Below are positions 1-9,136 of a stretch of 57,162 bases of DNA, piece by piece. The notes beneath the pieces are model-generated. The model was not told where the DNA came from. It did not search any database and saw only the letters and a program-made list of their open reading frames with translations. Numbering within the stretch: the stretch's first letter is position 1; the number at the start of each line of letters is the position of its first letter. A program made the position numbers and the translations under genes. The stretch covers positions 1 to 57,162 of the forward strand of contig NZ_BAIV01000036.1 in assembly GCF_000517545.1 (NCBI RefSeq), read 5' to 3'. Origin of the DNA: Bacteroides reticulotermitis JCM 10512. Its GTDB lineage: Bacteria; Bacteroidota; Bacteroidia; Bacteroidales; Bacteroidaceae.

Positions 1-445
1 GGGGTACCCCCCTCCTAAATAACGCCCCCCCTTCTTAATAATTAAATTTGTAACGCGCGAGCGATCACGTATGCGCGCGTATTATTAAGTACCTGACGCT
101 TCCACGCGGTTGGAGTTCTCATTGCATCAGCGAATAAATAGCTCTCTTTTCGCTTTCGCTTATGGGGTAGCGGGGGGATTAAGTGGCCGAACAGAGGAAA
201 ATCGAACCCAATTAATGGATGTGTCTCAGGTCATTTTGTTCTGCAAAATTAACGCTTTTCTTCTCGTGATATGTTCCTTTTTCCAATGTTTTTTGTGTGA
301 AATTTATTATCTTTGTATCTGTTGAAATAAAAGGGATGCTTTCCAAATTAGACTAATCTGTTTCTCTTGTTTTTAAGGTATTTATGGCTTTTGCGAATGG
401 CTTGGTTTGTAGGAAAGTCAATTGTTTAATTTATAAATTATTGTT
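1..445. other. gene-less window edge
   Basis: No convincing gene is visible here. The window opens with the palindrome GGGGTACCCC followed by C-rich stretches. A box TATCTTTG at 308-315 fits the Bacteroidetes -7 consensus TAnnTTTG and could start the transcript of the lipoprotein gene that begins near 446. No well-spaced TTTG -33 element accompanies it. A 71-codon open frame from 110 has no recognisable features and is not called. Confidence 0.5.
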
Positions 446-2485
446 GTGATGACTATGTATTCAAAATTCACCGTGTTGTTGGTTGTTTTTCTTTCCGTTG
501 CAGCGTGTAGCACGCGTGGGCAAAAACAGCGGAAGGCGGGATCAAACGATACGCCTTTTACGATCTCTACGGCGGATTTACCGGCATTGAAGTATGAACT
601 GTTCCGTACGAACAAGAAGGTGGTGAATCAGGATATTCAGAATTTGGCTTACTCTCAGGCGTCGGAAGATGTTGTTTCGGCAATGCCTTCGGCTGTGATG
701 GAGTTCGGTCCCCAAGAAAAGGTCTCCTACCATCTCTTGCCCCGTGCGGCCGATTTAGCGTATCTCATCATTCGCAATGAGATAGCAGCCGATGAAACGA
801 AATATTACTACGGAGAGGAAAGTGATTCCCTGATTTCGCTTTGGGAAATAAGCCCGGTTGTGCATCTTGCGAACGGTAAAAAAGAGAACCGGGTTTTCCG
901 CCTAAGTCTGTTGGAAACGAGAGAGTACTACACGGATATTGCTGTTATAGAATCCCATCCCGGCAAGTTTAGTCGCCAATCTCTGAGCCTCTCTCATGTG
1001 TTGCAGGATTTTCCCCGGGATTTTTATAAGGATGAAGCCGATCCGGAGTTTTCCTATTCCGATTACTGCAAACACGGTAAGCTGCCTACGGTGTTCTCTA
1101 CAAAAGATGTCGGGAAAACTGACTTTGTAAACCTGGACGAGCTTTGGAATCATTTCAGCCTGCGTTATTATGAGAATGATACCTCCGAAGTTGCGTTTCA
1201 CATACTTCCGCCCTATTATAAAAACCACGACCTGGTTGTGGAACGGACGAAAACCGCCACCGGCACTGACCGCTACCTGCTGCGTCGCATAAACCTGCGA
1301 TGGGATGGGCAAGAGCAACTCCGGCGCACGGCCAGTGCATACAAATTGTACGAACCGCTTCTTGATTTGACATCGGAGCGGCTCGATACGCTTACCGGTG
1401 AGGTGATTACCACGGAAGTTGAGATCCTCGAACGCAACATCATACTTGTTTTCGAAGAGCGTTCACGCGGAGCGTACAACCATAAATCCATCTACTCCGT
1501 TTCTCCCTATACGCGGGTAACGGAAGAGCGTTCGGGAGATGACCAGATCGGGTATCAGTTTTATCGTTCGCATCATACGTGGCTTTCCGCTGCATCGAAT
1601 GATGCTTGGTTCGAGGACATGAAAGAGGCAGCTACGGCTAAGGATTACCTGAAGTGGCTTGGTAAGAATCACGATAAGCTTTATGCGGTTGATATGGTAC
1701 TCTATCCGAATGATAAGGGGAGGAAGCATCTGGAGGTCTCTATGAAGGCTCGTGACCACATTGTCGGAATGATGCGGCAGAGCGGCCTTGTATCTGAGAA
1801 ATATGAGCAGTATTGGATTGATTATTTCAATGAAGCGCGCGACTATTACGAGAAAAATCAGGATGATGATGAGCGGAGTGACTACTTTGATTATGATATT
1901 TTCCTGCATTCCCAAGAGTCCGATGCGCTTACCGCTATACGCGATAACCGTGTGGTCGTTACCGGAGTTCGCAGCATCGCTCCCGATCGTAGTATCGTTA
2001 CTATCAATATGGGTTATCAGGATATGATTTTCGAACTCTCATACCACGCCGGAAAATGGTTGGTAGATGGGGCTCGGAATCATTTGGCAACCCATTTCGC
2101 TACGGACGAACCTTTGGTTCTATTCATGACCAACGACAATGAGCAGAAGTTACGCATGTTGCAACATTATGGCATGGAGGAAGAAGATAAATTCTACTAT
2201 ACCCTGATACAGAATGCCATCCCTAATTTCAGGAACAACGGGATCGATGTTGACATACTCGACCCAAAGCAGTATCTCTCCGTACAGTTTGCGGATAAGA
2301 CGACCTTTGATGCGAGGAATGATTTCTATTACTACGATGTCATGCTGTATAAACCGGGAAAAGCTCCGACGATCATACGGAATATCGACCGTAAGGGGAG
2401 TTGGCAAGAAATAGGCGCGTACTTCGGAATGGATGGTGCGCTGCTGGACCCTAGTATTCTGAGGATACCGATTGATTTGCAATAG
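446..2485 (+). CDS. large hypothetical lipoprotein
   Basis: A 679-residue protein I do not recognise. It begins with a short basic N-terminus, a hydrophobic stretch (residues 8-18) and the lipobox V-A-A-C with the lipidated cysteine at residue 21, so it is predicted to be a lipoprotein of the periplasm or outer membrane. The rest is polar, rich in aromatic and acidic residues, without visible repeats or membrane segments. Three in-frame starts are close together: GTG at 446, ATG at 449 and ATG at 455. Any of them leaves the signal peptide intact, and the ATG codons seem more likely. It stands alone, followed by a minus-strand terminator that belongs to the tRNA-Asp genes. The long uninterrupted frame with a clean lipoprotein signal makes the gene secure, but its function is unknown. 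Confidence 0.85.
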   Translation: MMTMYSKFTVLLVVFLSVAACSTRGQKQRKAGSNDTPFTISTADLPALKYELFRTNKKVVNQDIQNLAYSQASEDVVSAMPSAVMEFGPQEKVSYHLLPRAADLAYLIIRNEIAADETKYYYGEESDSLISLWEISPVVHLANGKKENRVFRLSLLETREYYTDIAVIESHPGKFSRQSLSLSHVLQDFPRDFYKDEADPEFSYSDYCKHGKLPTVFSTKDVGKTDFVNLDELWNHFSLRYYENDTSEVAFHILPPYYKNHDLVVERTKTATGTDRYLLRRINLRWDGQEQLRRTASAYKLYEPLLDLTSERLDTLTGEVITTEVEILERNIILVFEERSRGAYNHKSIYSVSPYTRVTEERSGDDQIGYQFYRSHHTWLSAASNDAWFEDMKEAATAKDYLKWLGKNHDKLYAVDMVLYPNDKGRKHLEVSMKARDHIVGMMRQSGLVSEKYEQYWIDYFNEARDYYEKNQDDDERSDYFDYDIFLHSQESDALTAIRDNRVVVTGVRSIAPDRSIVTINMGYQDMIFELSYHAGKWLVDGARNHLATHFATDEPLVLFMTNDNEQKLRMLQHYGMEEEDKFYYTLIQNAIPNFRNNGIDVDILDPKQYLSVQFADKTTFDARNDFYYYDVMLYKPGKAPTIIRNIDRKGSWQEIGAYFGMDGALLDPSILRIPIDLQ

Positions 2486-2509
2486 CACGCAAGCGAGGAG
2501 GGTGTACAT

Positions 2510-2545
2510 AAAAAAAGCTCTGAAATTTGAAGATTCCAGAGCTTT
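2510..2545 (-). terminator. intrinsic terminator of tRNA-Asp unit
   Basis: Arms AGCTCTG (2516-2522) and CAGAGCT (2537-2543) pair. On the minus strand the hairpin is followed by a run of seven T, so it terminates transcription leaving the tRNA-Asp genes. It also sits just after the stop codon of the plus-strand lipoprotein gene. Confidence 0.75.
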
Positions 2546-2562
2546 ATGCTTATAAGTTGTTG

Positions 2563-2636
2563 CGGTGCGTACGAGACTCGAACTCGTGACCCCCTGCGTG
2601 ACAGGCAGGTATTCTAACCAACTGAACTAACGCACC
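2563..2636 (-). tRNA. tRNA-Asp (GTC)
   Basis: On the minus strand the acceptor arms GGTGCGT and ACGCACC pair, the anticodon loop reads CTGTCAC with anticodon GTC, and the T-loop contains TTCGAGT. The discriminator base is G, as usual for tRNA-Asp. The 3' CCA is not encoded. It is a downstream duplicate of the tRNA at 2691-2764, with the same sequence as far as I can read. Confidence 0.95.
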
Positions 2637-2690
2637 ATTGTTTTTTGTGGATTCATTTACTATTTTGATGTTCTCTTTTAAAATAAGAGG

Positions 2691-2764
2691 CGGTGCGTAC
2701 GAGACTCGAACTCGTGACCCCCTGCGTGACAGGCAGGTATTCTAACCAACTGAACTAACGCACC
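2691..2764 (-). tRNA. tRNA-Asp (GTC), second copy
   Basis: Same gene as at 2563-2636, with identical acceptor, anticodon (GTC) and T-arm sequence, separated from it by about 54 bases. The two share one apparent promoter upstream (minus-strand TATCTTTG at 2806-2813) and one terminator, so they form a two-gene tRNA transcription unit. Confidence 0.95.
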
Positions 2765-3234
2765 ATAATAGTATTTGTAATCCGCATCTCTCTCGATTGC
2801 GGGTGCAAAGATAGCTGTTTTCTGTAAACTTGCAAGAGTTTTGAGAAAGTTTTTTTAAAGATAAATGGAGTAGAAATGGTTAGTGTCTCATTCTGAGGTC
2901 ATTTGTAATGAAAAAAAGTTTGTCTTATTTATCCGGGTTCATCCCTTTGCGAGGTCAACGGCGGCTAGTTTGACTAAAGAAATGTGGCGTACGATCGAAA
3001 AGGTACTCGTTTGCGTGCGTGTTTGGATTGTCTTCTTATGTGTCTTCGATTGGGTGATACGTTTACGAGCTTCCGTTATGTATGGGCCGATCGCTTTCTA
3101 GATGTCGGAATTTAAGGTTTCGCCGAAACTTTCTGCTTTAATAATTCGTAATTTTGCAATAAATCGTTATTTTTGCGGACTAAATTTATAGAGGGTGAAA
3201 GAGATTTGCCCGGAATTGTAAAATACTAACAAGA
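2765..3234. other. intergenic with divergent promoters
   Basis: No gene is called. Toward the minus strand, CAAAGATA at 2806-2813 reads as TATCTTTG, a -7 box with a TTGC about 18 bases upstream, placed to drive the tRNA-Asp pair. Toward the plus strand, TATTTTTG at 3168-3175 is a -7-like box about 60 bases before purU. A 72-codon open frame starting at 2883 is Cys/Val-rich, featureless and not supported. Confidence 0.5.
2806..2813 (-). promoter_or_regulatory. -7 box for the tRNA-Asp pair
   Basis: The minus-strand sequence TATCTTTG matches the Bacteroidetes sigma-A -7 consensus TAnnTTTG. It lies about 40 bases before the first tRNA-Asp. No other minus-strand gene is nearby. Confidence 0.6.
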
Positions 3235-4092
3235 ATGATGACTACAGCCAAACTGTTATTGCACTGTCCCGATAAACCGGGTATTCTAGCCGAGGTGACG
3301 GATTTTATCACAGTCAATAAAGGTAATATTATCTACTTGGATCAATACGTGGATCATGTAGAGAACATCTTTTTCATGCGTATCGAGTGGGAGTTAAGAG
3401 AATTCCTTGTGCCACGTGAAAAGATTGAAGACTATTTCAGAACCCTTTACGCACAGAAGTATGAGATGGATTTTCGGCTTTATTTCTCAGATGTAAAGCC
3501 TCGGATGGCTATCTTTGTATCTAAAATGTCGCATTGTCTTTTTGATATATTGGCGCGTTATACAGCCGGCGAATGGAATGTGGAGATACCTCTTATTATA
3601 AGTAACCATCCCGACTTGCAGCATGTGGCCGAGCGCTTTGGCATTCCTTTCTATTTGTTCCCGATTACCAAAGAGACCAAAGAGGAGCAGGAACGCAAAG
3701 AATTGGAACTTCTGGCGAAGCATAATATCACCTGCATTGTGTTAGCACGCTATATGCAAGTCATTTCCGAGCAGATGATCAATGCGTATCCCAACCGGAT
3801 AATCAACATTCATCACTCTTTCCTTCCGGCGTTTGTAGGTGCCAAACCTTATCATGCCGCATTTGAAAGAGGTGTGAAGATTATCGGTGCAACCAGCCAC
3901 TATGTCACGACCGAACTGGATGCGGGCCCGATTATCGAACAGGATGTTGTTCGTATTACGCATAAAGACTCGGTGGATGAACTGGTCAACAAAGGAAAAG
4001 ATTTGGAGAAAATAGTTCTTTCCCGTGCTGTACAGAAGCATATTGAGAGAAAAGTTTTGGCGTACAAAAATAAAACCGTTATATTTAGCTGA
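3235..4092 (+). CDS. purU: formyltetrahydrofolate deformylase
   Basis: PurU hydrolyses 10-formyl-THF to formate and THF, adjusting one-carbon pools and feeding formate to purine synthesis. The 285-residue length is usual. An N-terminal ACT domain (about 1-85, opening with a CPDKPG motif) precedes the formyltransferase fold. Catalytic residues are visible: N191 and H193 in the NIHHSFLP motif and D229 in LDAGPII. The stop codon overlaps the ATG of hisH by one base (ATGA), so it appears to head the histidine cluster. The link may be metabolic, because the HisF/HisH step releases AICAR, which needs 10-formyl-THF to re-enter purine synthesis (inference). Start ambiguity is one codon: ATG at 3235 or 3238. 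Confidence 0.93.
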   Translation: MMTTAKLLLHCPDKPGILAEVTDFITVNKGNIIYLDQYVDHVENIFFMRIEWELREFLVPREKIEDYFRTLYAQKYEMDFRLYFSDVKPRMAIFVSKMSHCLFDILARYTAGEWNVEIPLIISNHPDLQHVAERFGIPFYLFPITKETKEEQERKELELLAKHNITCIVLARYMQVISEQMINAYPNRIINIHHSFLPAFVGAKPYHAAFERGVKIIGATSHYVTTELDAGPIIEQDVVRITHKDSVDELVNKGKDLEKIVLSRAVQKHIERKVLAYKNKTVIFS

Positions 4093-4682
4093 TGAAAATA
4101 GCTGTCGTAAAATATAATGCTGGAAATATCCGTTCGGTCGACTACGCTTTGAAGCGGTTGGGAGCTGAGGCAGTTATTACAGCTGATAAAGAAATACTTC
4201 AAACCGCCGATAAAGTTATCTTTCCGGGAGTCGGTGCGGCTGATACTACCATGGAGCATCTTCGTGAGTCCGGCTTAGACCGGCTAATCAAAGATTTGCG
4301 TCAACCGGTGTTGGGCATTTGTCTGGGCATGCAGTTGATGTGCCGCCATTCCGAAGAGGGTGATGTAGATTGCTTCAACATCTTCGATGTGGATGTGAAA
4401 CGATTCATTCCGCAAAGGCATACCGAAAAGGTGCCTCATATGGGTTGGAACACGATTGGGAACTTGAGCAGTGAACTGTTCGACGGGTTTACAAAAGAAG
4501 AATTTGTCTACTTCGTGCATAGTTACTATGTGCCGCTTTGTGAATCTACGACAGCCGAGACCGACTATATTCACCCTTTCAGTGCCGCTTTGCATAAAGG
4601 AAATTTTTATGCGACTCAGTTTCATCCCGAGAAGAGTGGCCAGACAGGTGAGAAGATACTGAAGAACTTTTTAGATTTATGA
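4092..4682 (+). CDS. hisH: imidazole glycerol phosphate synthase, glutaminase subunit
   Basis: HisH, a class I glutamine amidotransferase, hydrolyses glutamine and delivers ammonia to HisF for the fifth step of histidine synthesis. It is 196 residues long. The nucleophile is C77 in the motif GICLGMQ, and the remaining triad members are H178 and E180 in QFHPEKSG. The start ATG overlaps the purU stop, and hisA follows after 19 bases. The downstream hisF encodes its partner. The frame is intact and the call is secure. Confidence 0.95.
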   Translation: MKIAVVKYNAGNIRSVDYALKRLGAEAVITADKEILQTADKVIFPGVGAADTTMEHLRESGLDRLIKDLRQPVLGICLGMQLMCRHSEEGDVDCFNIFDVDVKRFIPQRHTEKVPHMGWNTIGNLSSELFDGFTKEEFVYFVHSYYVPLCESTTAETDYIHPFSAALHKGNFYATQFHPEKSGQTGEKILKNFLDL

Positions 4683-4701
4683 TGAAAAACAAGATGTGTA
4701 A

Positions 4702-5421
4702 ATGATAGAAATAATTCCCGCCATTGATATTATTGATGGAAAGTGTGTACGACTTTCTCAAGGTGATTATGACAGTAAGAAAGTGTATAACGAGAACCCG
4801 GTGGAGGTTGCCAAAGAGTTTGAAGCGAGTGGCATCCGTCGTTTGCATGTTGTCGATCTGGATGGAGCGGCTTCTCACCATGTGGTGAATTACCGCATAC
4901 TGGAACGAATCACCTCGCAGACTTCCTTAGTCGTTGATTTCGGGGGTGGTGTGAAGACCGATGAAGATTTAAAGATAGCTTTTGAAAGCGGTGCACAGAT
5001 GGTGACGGGAGGTAGTATTGCCGTGAAAGATCCGGCGCTGTTTTGTCATTGGATCGAACTTTATGGCCGTGATAAAATAATTCTGGGTGCCGATGTGAAA
5101 GATCATAAGATAGCCGTCAACGGTTGGAAAGATGAAAGCATCTGTGAGCTTTTCCCCTTTTTGGAAGACTACGTTCAGCAAGGAATTCAAAAGGTTATTT
5201 GCACGGATATAAGTTGTGATGGTATGTTGGAAGGCCCTTCGACCGAATTGTATAAAGAAATACTGGCCCAATTCCCGGAGATGTACCTGATTGCCAGTGG
5301 AGGTGTTAGCAGCATCGATGATATTGTGGCGTTGGATGAGGCCGGCTTACCGGCTGTAATCTTCGGAAAGGCACTCTACGAAGGACGGTTTACGTTGAAA
5401 GATCTGCGAATCTTCCTATAA
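4702..5421 (+). CDS. hisA: ProFAR isomerase (HisA)
   Basis: HisA isomerises the aminoaldose ProFAR to the aminoketose PRFAR, the fourth step of histidine synthesis. It is a (beta/alpha)8 barrel of 239 residues. The general base is in the N-terminal strand motif IPAIDI (D9). A second conserved aspartate lies in GADVKD, and phosphate-binding glycines are seen in the FGGGV and ASGGVSS motifs. It sits between hisH and hisF in an apparent operon. The usual length and intact frame make the call secure. Confidence 0.95.
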   Translation: MIEIIPAIDIIDGKCVRLSQGDYDSKKVYNENPVEVAKEFEASGIRRLHVVDLDGAASHHVVNYRILERITSQTSLVVDFGGGVKTDEDLKIAFESGAQMVTGGSIAVKDPALFCHWIELYGRDKIILGADVKDHKIAVNGWKDESICELFPFLEDYVQQGIQKVICTDISCDGMLEGPSTELYKEILAQFPEMYLIASGGVSSIDDIVALDEAGLPAVIFGKALYEGRFTLKDLRIFL

Positions 5422-5455
5422 TAGATGAATGGTTTAATAATAAAGTAATATAGTT

Positions 5456-6208
5456 GTGTTAGCAAAAAGAATTATCCCTTGTTTAGATATTAAGGACGGG
5501 CAGACGGTCAAAGGAACGAACTTCGTCAACCTGCGCCAGGCAGGTGATCCGGTAGAACTAGGGCGCGCTTATAGCGAACAAGGTGCCGACGAATTAGTCT
5601 TTCTGGATATCACCGCCAGTCATGAAGGACGTAAAACGTTTACGGATTTGGTAAAGCGTATTGCAGCCAATATTAATATTCCCTTTACTGTGGGAGGCGG
5701 AATTAATGAATTGAGCGACGTCGACCGGTTGTTGAATGCCGGAGCGGATAAGATATCCATTAACTCTTCGGCTATTCGTAACCCGCAGCTGATTGATGAT
5801 ATAGCCAAGCATTTTGGTTCTCAGGTTTGTGTCTTGGCGGTAGATGCCAAACAGACCGAAAATGGTTGGAAGTGCTACCTGAATGGTGGACGGATTGAAA
5901 CGGACAAAGAATTGCTCGCATGGGCGCAGGAAGCGCAGGAGCGTGGTGTGGGTGAAGTCTTGTTTACCAGCATGGATCACGACGGGGTAAAGACCGGTTA
6001 TGCCAATGAAGCGCTTGCTCGATTGGCGGATCATTTGTCGATTCCGATTATTGCATCCGGAGGAGCCGGAAAGGAAGAGCATTTTCGGGATGCTTTCTTA
6101 CTGGGAAAAGCAGATGCGGCTCTGGCTGCCAGCGTTTTTCACTTCGGAGAGATCAAAATACCCGAATTAAAATCGTATCTTTGTCGCCAAGGAATTACCG
6201 TTAGGTAA
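5456..6208 (+). CDS. hisF: imidazole glycerol phosphate synthase, cyclase subunit
   Basis: HisF uses ammonia from HisH to convert PRFAR to imidazole glycerol phosphate and AICAR. It is 250 residues long, with the barrel motifs IPCLDIKDG (catalytic D11), VGGGI, and a second aspartate in the motif LAVDAK. The likely start is GTG at 5456, because the protein then begins M-L-A-K-R-I-I-P-C as in the family and no ATG fits. It is 34 bases after hisA. The next gene, hisIE, is 193 bases away. That gap contains no gene. Confidence 0.94.
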   Translation: MLAKRIIPCLDIKDGQTVKGTNFVNLRQAGDPVELGRAYSEQGADELVFLDITASHEGRKTFTDLVKRIAANINIPFTVGGGINELSDVDRLLNAGADKISINSSAIRNPQLIDDIAKHFGSQVCVLAVDAKQTENGWKCYLNGGRIETDKELLAWAQEAQERGVGEVLFTSMDHDGVKTGYANEALARLADHLSIPIIASGGAGKEEHFRDAFLLGKADAALAASVFHFGEIKIPELKSYLCRQGITVR

Positions 6209-6401
6209 TTTACTGCTTCAAGCATTAGCCACCAGCCTGTTGCAAGCGATTTGCAGCAAGATGAGTTGGCAATCAAAAAGACGATTTTAGATTGAACTGA
6301 TGTGTACAATCCTTTGTAAGAAGATGAACACTCGCTCATATCTGAAACCGAACTAACAGATAGAATCGTCATTTGAATTAAGAATTTTAGAGATAGATAA
6401 A

Positions 6402-7013
6402 ATGGAAATAGATTTCAATAAGATGGACGGACTCGTTCCGGCTATTATCCAGGACAACGAGACATGTAAGGTCTTAATGTTAGGCTTCATGAACAAAGAG
6501 GCTTATGAAACAACCGTTAAAACCGGAAAAGTTACCTTCTTCAGCCGTACCAAGAATCGGTTATGGACCAAGGGTGAAGAAAGCGGCAACTTCCTTCAGG
6601 TAGTTTCGATCAAAAGTGACTGTGACCATGATACACTGTTAATTCAGGTAGAACCGGTCGGTCCGGTTTGCCATACGGGAACGGATACTTGTTGGGGTGA
6701 GAAGAACGACGAGCCGGTTATGTTCTTGAAATCATTGCAAGATTTTATCAGTAAACGTCACGAAGAGATGCCGGAAGGCTCTTACACGACTAGTTTATTT
6801 CAATCCGGTATAAATAAAATAGCGCAGAAGGTTGGCGAAGAAGCTGTCGAAACAGTGATTGAGGCTACCAATGGGACCAATGAGCGTCTTATATATGAAG
6901 GAGCCGACTTGCTTTACCACATGATTGTATTGCTTACTTCAAAGGGTTATCGCCTGGAAGACTTGGCGCGCGAATTACAGGAAAGGCATAGTAAAACATG
7001 GAAGAAGCATTAA
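6402..7013 (+). CDS. hisIE: bifunctional PR-AMP cyclohydrolase / PR-ATP pyrophosphatase
   Basis: A fusion that carries out the second and third steps of histidine synthesis. Residues 1 to about 110 are the HisI cyclohydrolase, with zinc and magnesium ligands in SDCDHD and in CHTGTDTCW. Residues about 110-203 are the helical HisE pyrophosphatase, with the motif KVGEEAVETVIEA. The 3' end overlaps the start of ftsE by 16 bases, so the two are probably translated from one message. The frame is intact and the length usual. Confidence 0.95.
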   Translation: MEIDFNKMDGLVPAIIQDNETCKVLMLGFMNKEAYETTVKTGKVTFFSRTKNRLWTKGEESGNFLQVVSIKSDCDHDTLLIQVEPVGPVCHTGTDTCWGEKNDEPVMFLKSLQDFISKRHEEMPEGSYTTSLFQSGINKIAQKVGEEAVETVIEATNGTNERLIYEGADLLYHMIVLLTSKGYRLEDLARELQERHSKTWKKH

Positions 7014-7722
7014 TCCGATATAGCGATGTAGAAATTCATCAGCAGGAACTCTGTGTGTTGAAGGGAGTCAATCTCGAATTACACAAAGGCGAGTTCGTTT
7101 ACCTGATCGGGAAAGTCGGTTCAGGGAAGACAAGTCTGCTCAAAACCTTTTATGGCGAGCTGGATGTAACTGATGGTGAAGCGGAAATATTAGGCTATAA
7201 CGTACGATCCTTAAAGCGTAAGCATATTCCTCAATTGCGTAGGAAACTGGGAATTGTATTCCAGGATTTCCAGTTGCTGACCGATCGTACGGTGTATAGC
7301 AACCTGGAATTTGTTCTTCGGGCTACCGGATGGAAAAACAGACAAGAGATCAAAGACCGCATAGATGAGGTTCTTCAATTGGTCGGAATGTCGAATAAAG
7401 GCTATAAACTTCCGAACGAACTCTCCGGCGGTGAGCAGCAACGTATTGTGATTGCCCGTGCCGTCTTGAACTCTCCGGATATTGTATTGGCCGATGAGCT
7501 ACTGGTAACTTGGACGTGGAAACCGGAAAGTCGATTGTTGAATTGTTGCGTGGGATTTGTGCCACAGGCGCTTCTGTGATAATGACCACTCACAATATGC
7601 AACTGCTGCAAGAGTATCCGGGACGTGTGTTGCGTTGTGAAGATCACTGCATCAAGGATGTAACCGACGAATACTTGCCACGATTACGATCGATAGAAAT
7701 AGAATTGAATATAGATAACTAA
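6998..7722 (+). CDS. ftsE: cell-division ABC ATPase FtsE (frameshifted as sequenced)
   Basis: FtsE is the ATPase that, with the membrane protein FtsX, controls septal peptidoglycan hydrolysis at the divisome. Walker A is at G38-T45 (GKVGSGKT), and the signature LSGGEQQR and Walker B (VLADE) follow. The frame breaks exactly inside the Walker B/D-loop region: the expected A-D-E-P-T-G-N-L-D is restored by adding one C at about 7499 (GAGCT to GAGCCT). The frame then continues to 7722, giving about 241 residues, the normal length. Without that base the product would be a 193-residue protein with an aberrant tail. The start overlaps hisIE. No ftsX is seen in this window, as ftsX may lie elsewhere. 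A sequencing error is the simplest explanation. Confidence 0.85.
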
Positions 7723-7736
7723 AACAGTAACGTAAG

Positions 7737-9056
7737 ATGAAAGTTTTAAAGTTTGGAGGGACTTCTGTAGGATCTGCTCAGCGGATGAAAGAAGTAGCCA
7801 AATTAATCGCTGATGGTGAACAGAAGATTGTTGTACTTTCCGCAATGTCGGGAACAACAAACACATTGGTGGAGATTTCGGACTATCTGTATAAGAAGAA
7901 TCCGGAGGGTGCCAACGAGATAATCAATAAGCTCGAAGCTAAGTATAAACAGCATATTGACGAACTATTCGCTACCCCCGAGTATAAACAGAAAGGATTG
8001 GAAGTCATTAAGTCGCACTTCGACTACATTCGTTCCTATACTAAAGACCTTTTCACGTTGTTTGAAGAGAAGGTAGTCTTGGCGCAGGGTGAATTGATTT
8101 CCACAGCTCTGGTGAACTTCTATCTGCAGGAAAGCGGTGTGAAGTCCATATTGCTTCCGGCTTTAGAATTTATGCGTACTGATAAGAATGCAGAACCCGA
8201 TCCGGCTTATATTAAAGAGAAGCTGTTGGCTCAGTTGGAACTTTATCCGGATGCTGAAATTTATATTACCCAAGGTTTCATCTGCCGCAACGCGTATGGT
8301 GAGATCGATAACCTGCAACGTGGCGGAAGCGACTATTCGGCTTCGTTGATCGGTGCAGTCGTGAAAGCCGCTGAAATACAGATTTGGACAGATATCGACG
8401 GTATGCACAACAACGATCCGCGCATTGTTGATCAAACAGCTCCGGTTCGTCAGTTGCACTTTGAAGAAGCAGCTGAGTTGGCTTACTTTGGCGCGAAGAT
8501 CTTGCATCCTACTTGTATCCAACCGGCTAAATACGCGAATATTCCTGTACGCTTGTTGAATACACTCGACCCGAAAGCTCCCGGAACATTGATCTCCAAT
8601 GATACGGAAAAGGGAAAGATTAAGGCTGTAGCCGCTAAAGACAATATTACCGCGATTAAAATCAAATCCGGCCGTATGTTGTTGGCACATGGTTTCCTGC
8701 GTAAGGTATTTGAAATTTTCGAAAGCTATCAGACTTCCATTGATATGATCTGTACGTCCGAAGTCGGAGTATCGGTAACTATCGACAACACCAAACATCT
8801 GAATGAAATCTTGGACGATCTCAAGAAGTATGGTACGGTTACCGTGGATAAAGATATGTGTATCATCTGTGTAGTAGGAGACTTGGAGTGGGAGAATGTA
8901 GGATTCGAAGCGAAGGCCTTGGATGCTATGCGCAACCTTCCGGTGCGAATGATTTCGTTCGGGGGGAGCAACTACAACATCTCCTTCCTTATCCGGGAAG
9001 GTGATAAGAAGGCTGCCTTGCAGTCGTTAAGTGATATGTTGTTCAACCACAAATAA
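7737..9056 (+). CDS. lysC: aspartate kinase (monofunctional)
   Basis: Aspartate kinase phosphorylates aspartate, the first step toward lysine, threonine and methionine. It has 439 residues. The N-terminal kinase core starts with KFGGTSVG (residues 5-12) and has the substrate motif RGGSDYSAS. C-terminal residues, from about 300, form two ACT domains, which in the family bind lysine for feedback inhibition. It is not fused to homoserine dehydrogenase. It lies 14 bases after ftsE and is followed by a terminator and then lysA, so both ends of lysine synthesis are adjacent. Confidence 0.95.
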   Translation: MKVLKFGGTSVGSAQRMKEVAKLIADGEQKIVVLSAMSGTTNTLVEISDYLYKKNPEGANEIINKLEAKYKQHIDELFATPEYKQKGLEVIKSHFDYIRSYTKDLFTLFEEKVVLAQGELISTALVNFYLQESGVKSILLPALEFMRTDKNAEPDPAYIKEKLLAQLELYPDAEIYITQGFICRNAYGEIDNLQRGGSDYSASLIGAVVKAAEIQIWTDIDGMHNNDPRIVDQTAPVRQLHFEEAAELAYFGAKILHPTCIQPAKYANIPVRLLNTLDPKAPGTLISNDTEKGKIKAVAAKDNITAIKIKSGRMLLAHGFLRKVFEIFESYQTSIDMICTSEVGVSVTIDNTKHLNEILDDLKKYGTVTVDKDMCIICVVGDLEWENVGFEAKALDAMRNLPVRMISFGGSNYNISFLIREGDKKAALQSLSDMLFNHK

Positions 9057-9070
9057 TCTCTTCGACCCTA

Positions 9071-9112
9071 TAAAGTGCTTTTACCAAACAATTGATAAAG
9101 GCACTTTTTTTA
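9071..9112 (+). terminator. terminator after lysC
   Basis: An AAAGTGC arm at 9072-9078 pairs with GCACTTT, with extra imperfect pairs in the loop, and is followed by a run of seven T. It lies between lysC and lysA, so lysA may be partly uncoupled from lysC. Confidence 0.65.
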
Positions 9113-9136
9113 CCAACTAAATATGATTATTAAGTT

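Noticed and set aside
110..325. 71-codon open frame at the window start
   Set aside because: No signal peptide, no domain likeness, and it overlaps a promoter-like region.
2883..3101. 72-codon plus-strand frame before purU
   Set aside because: Cys/Val-rich chance composition, no ribosome-binding context, no family likeness.
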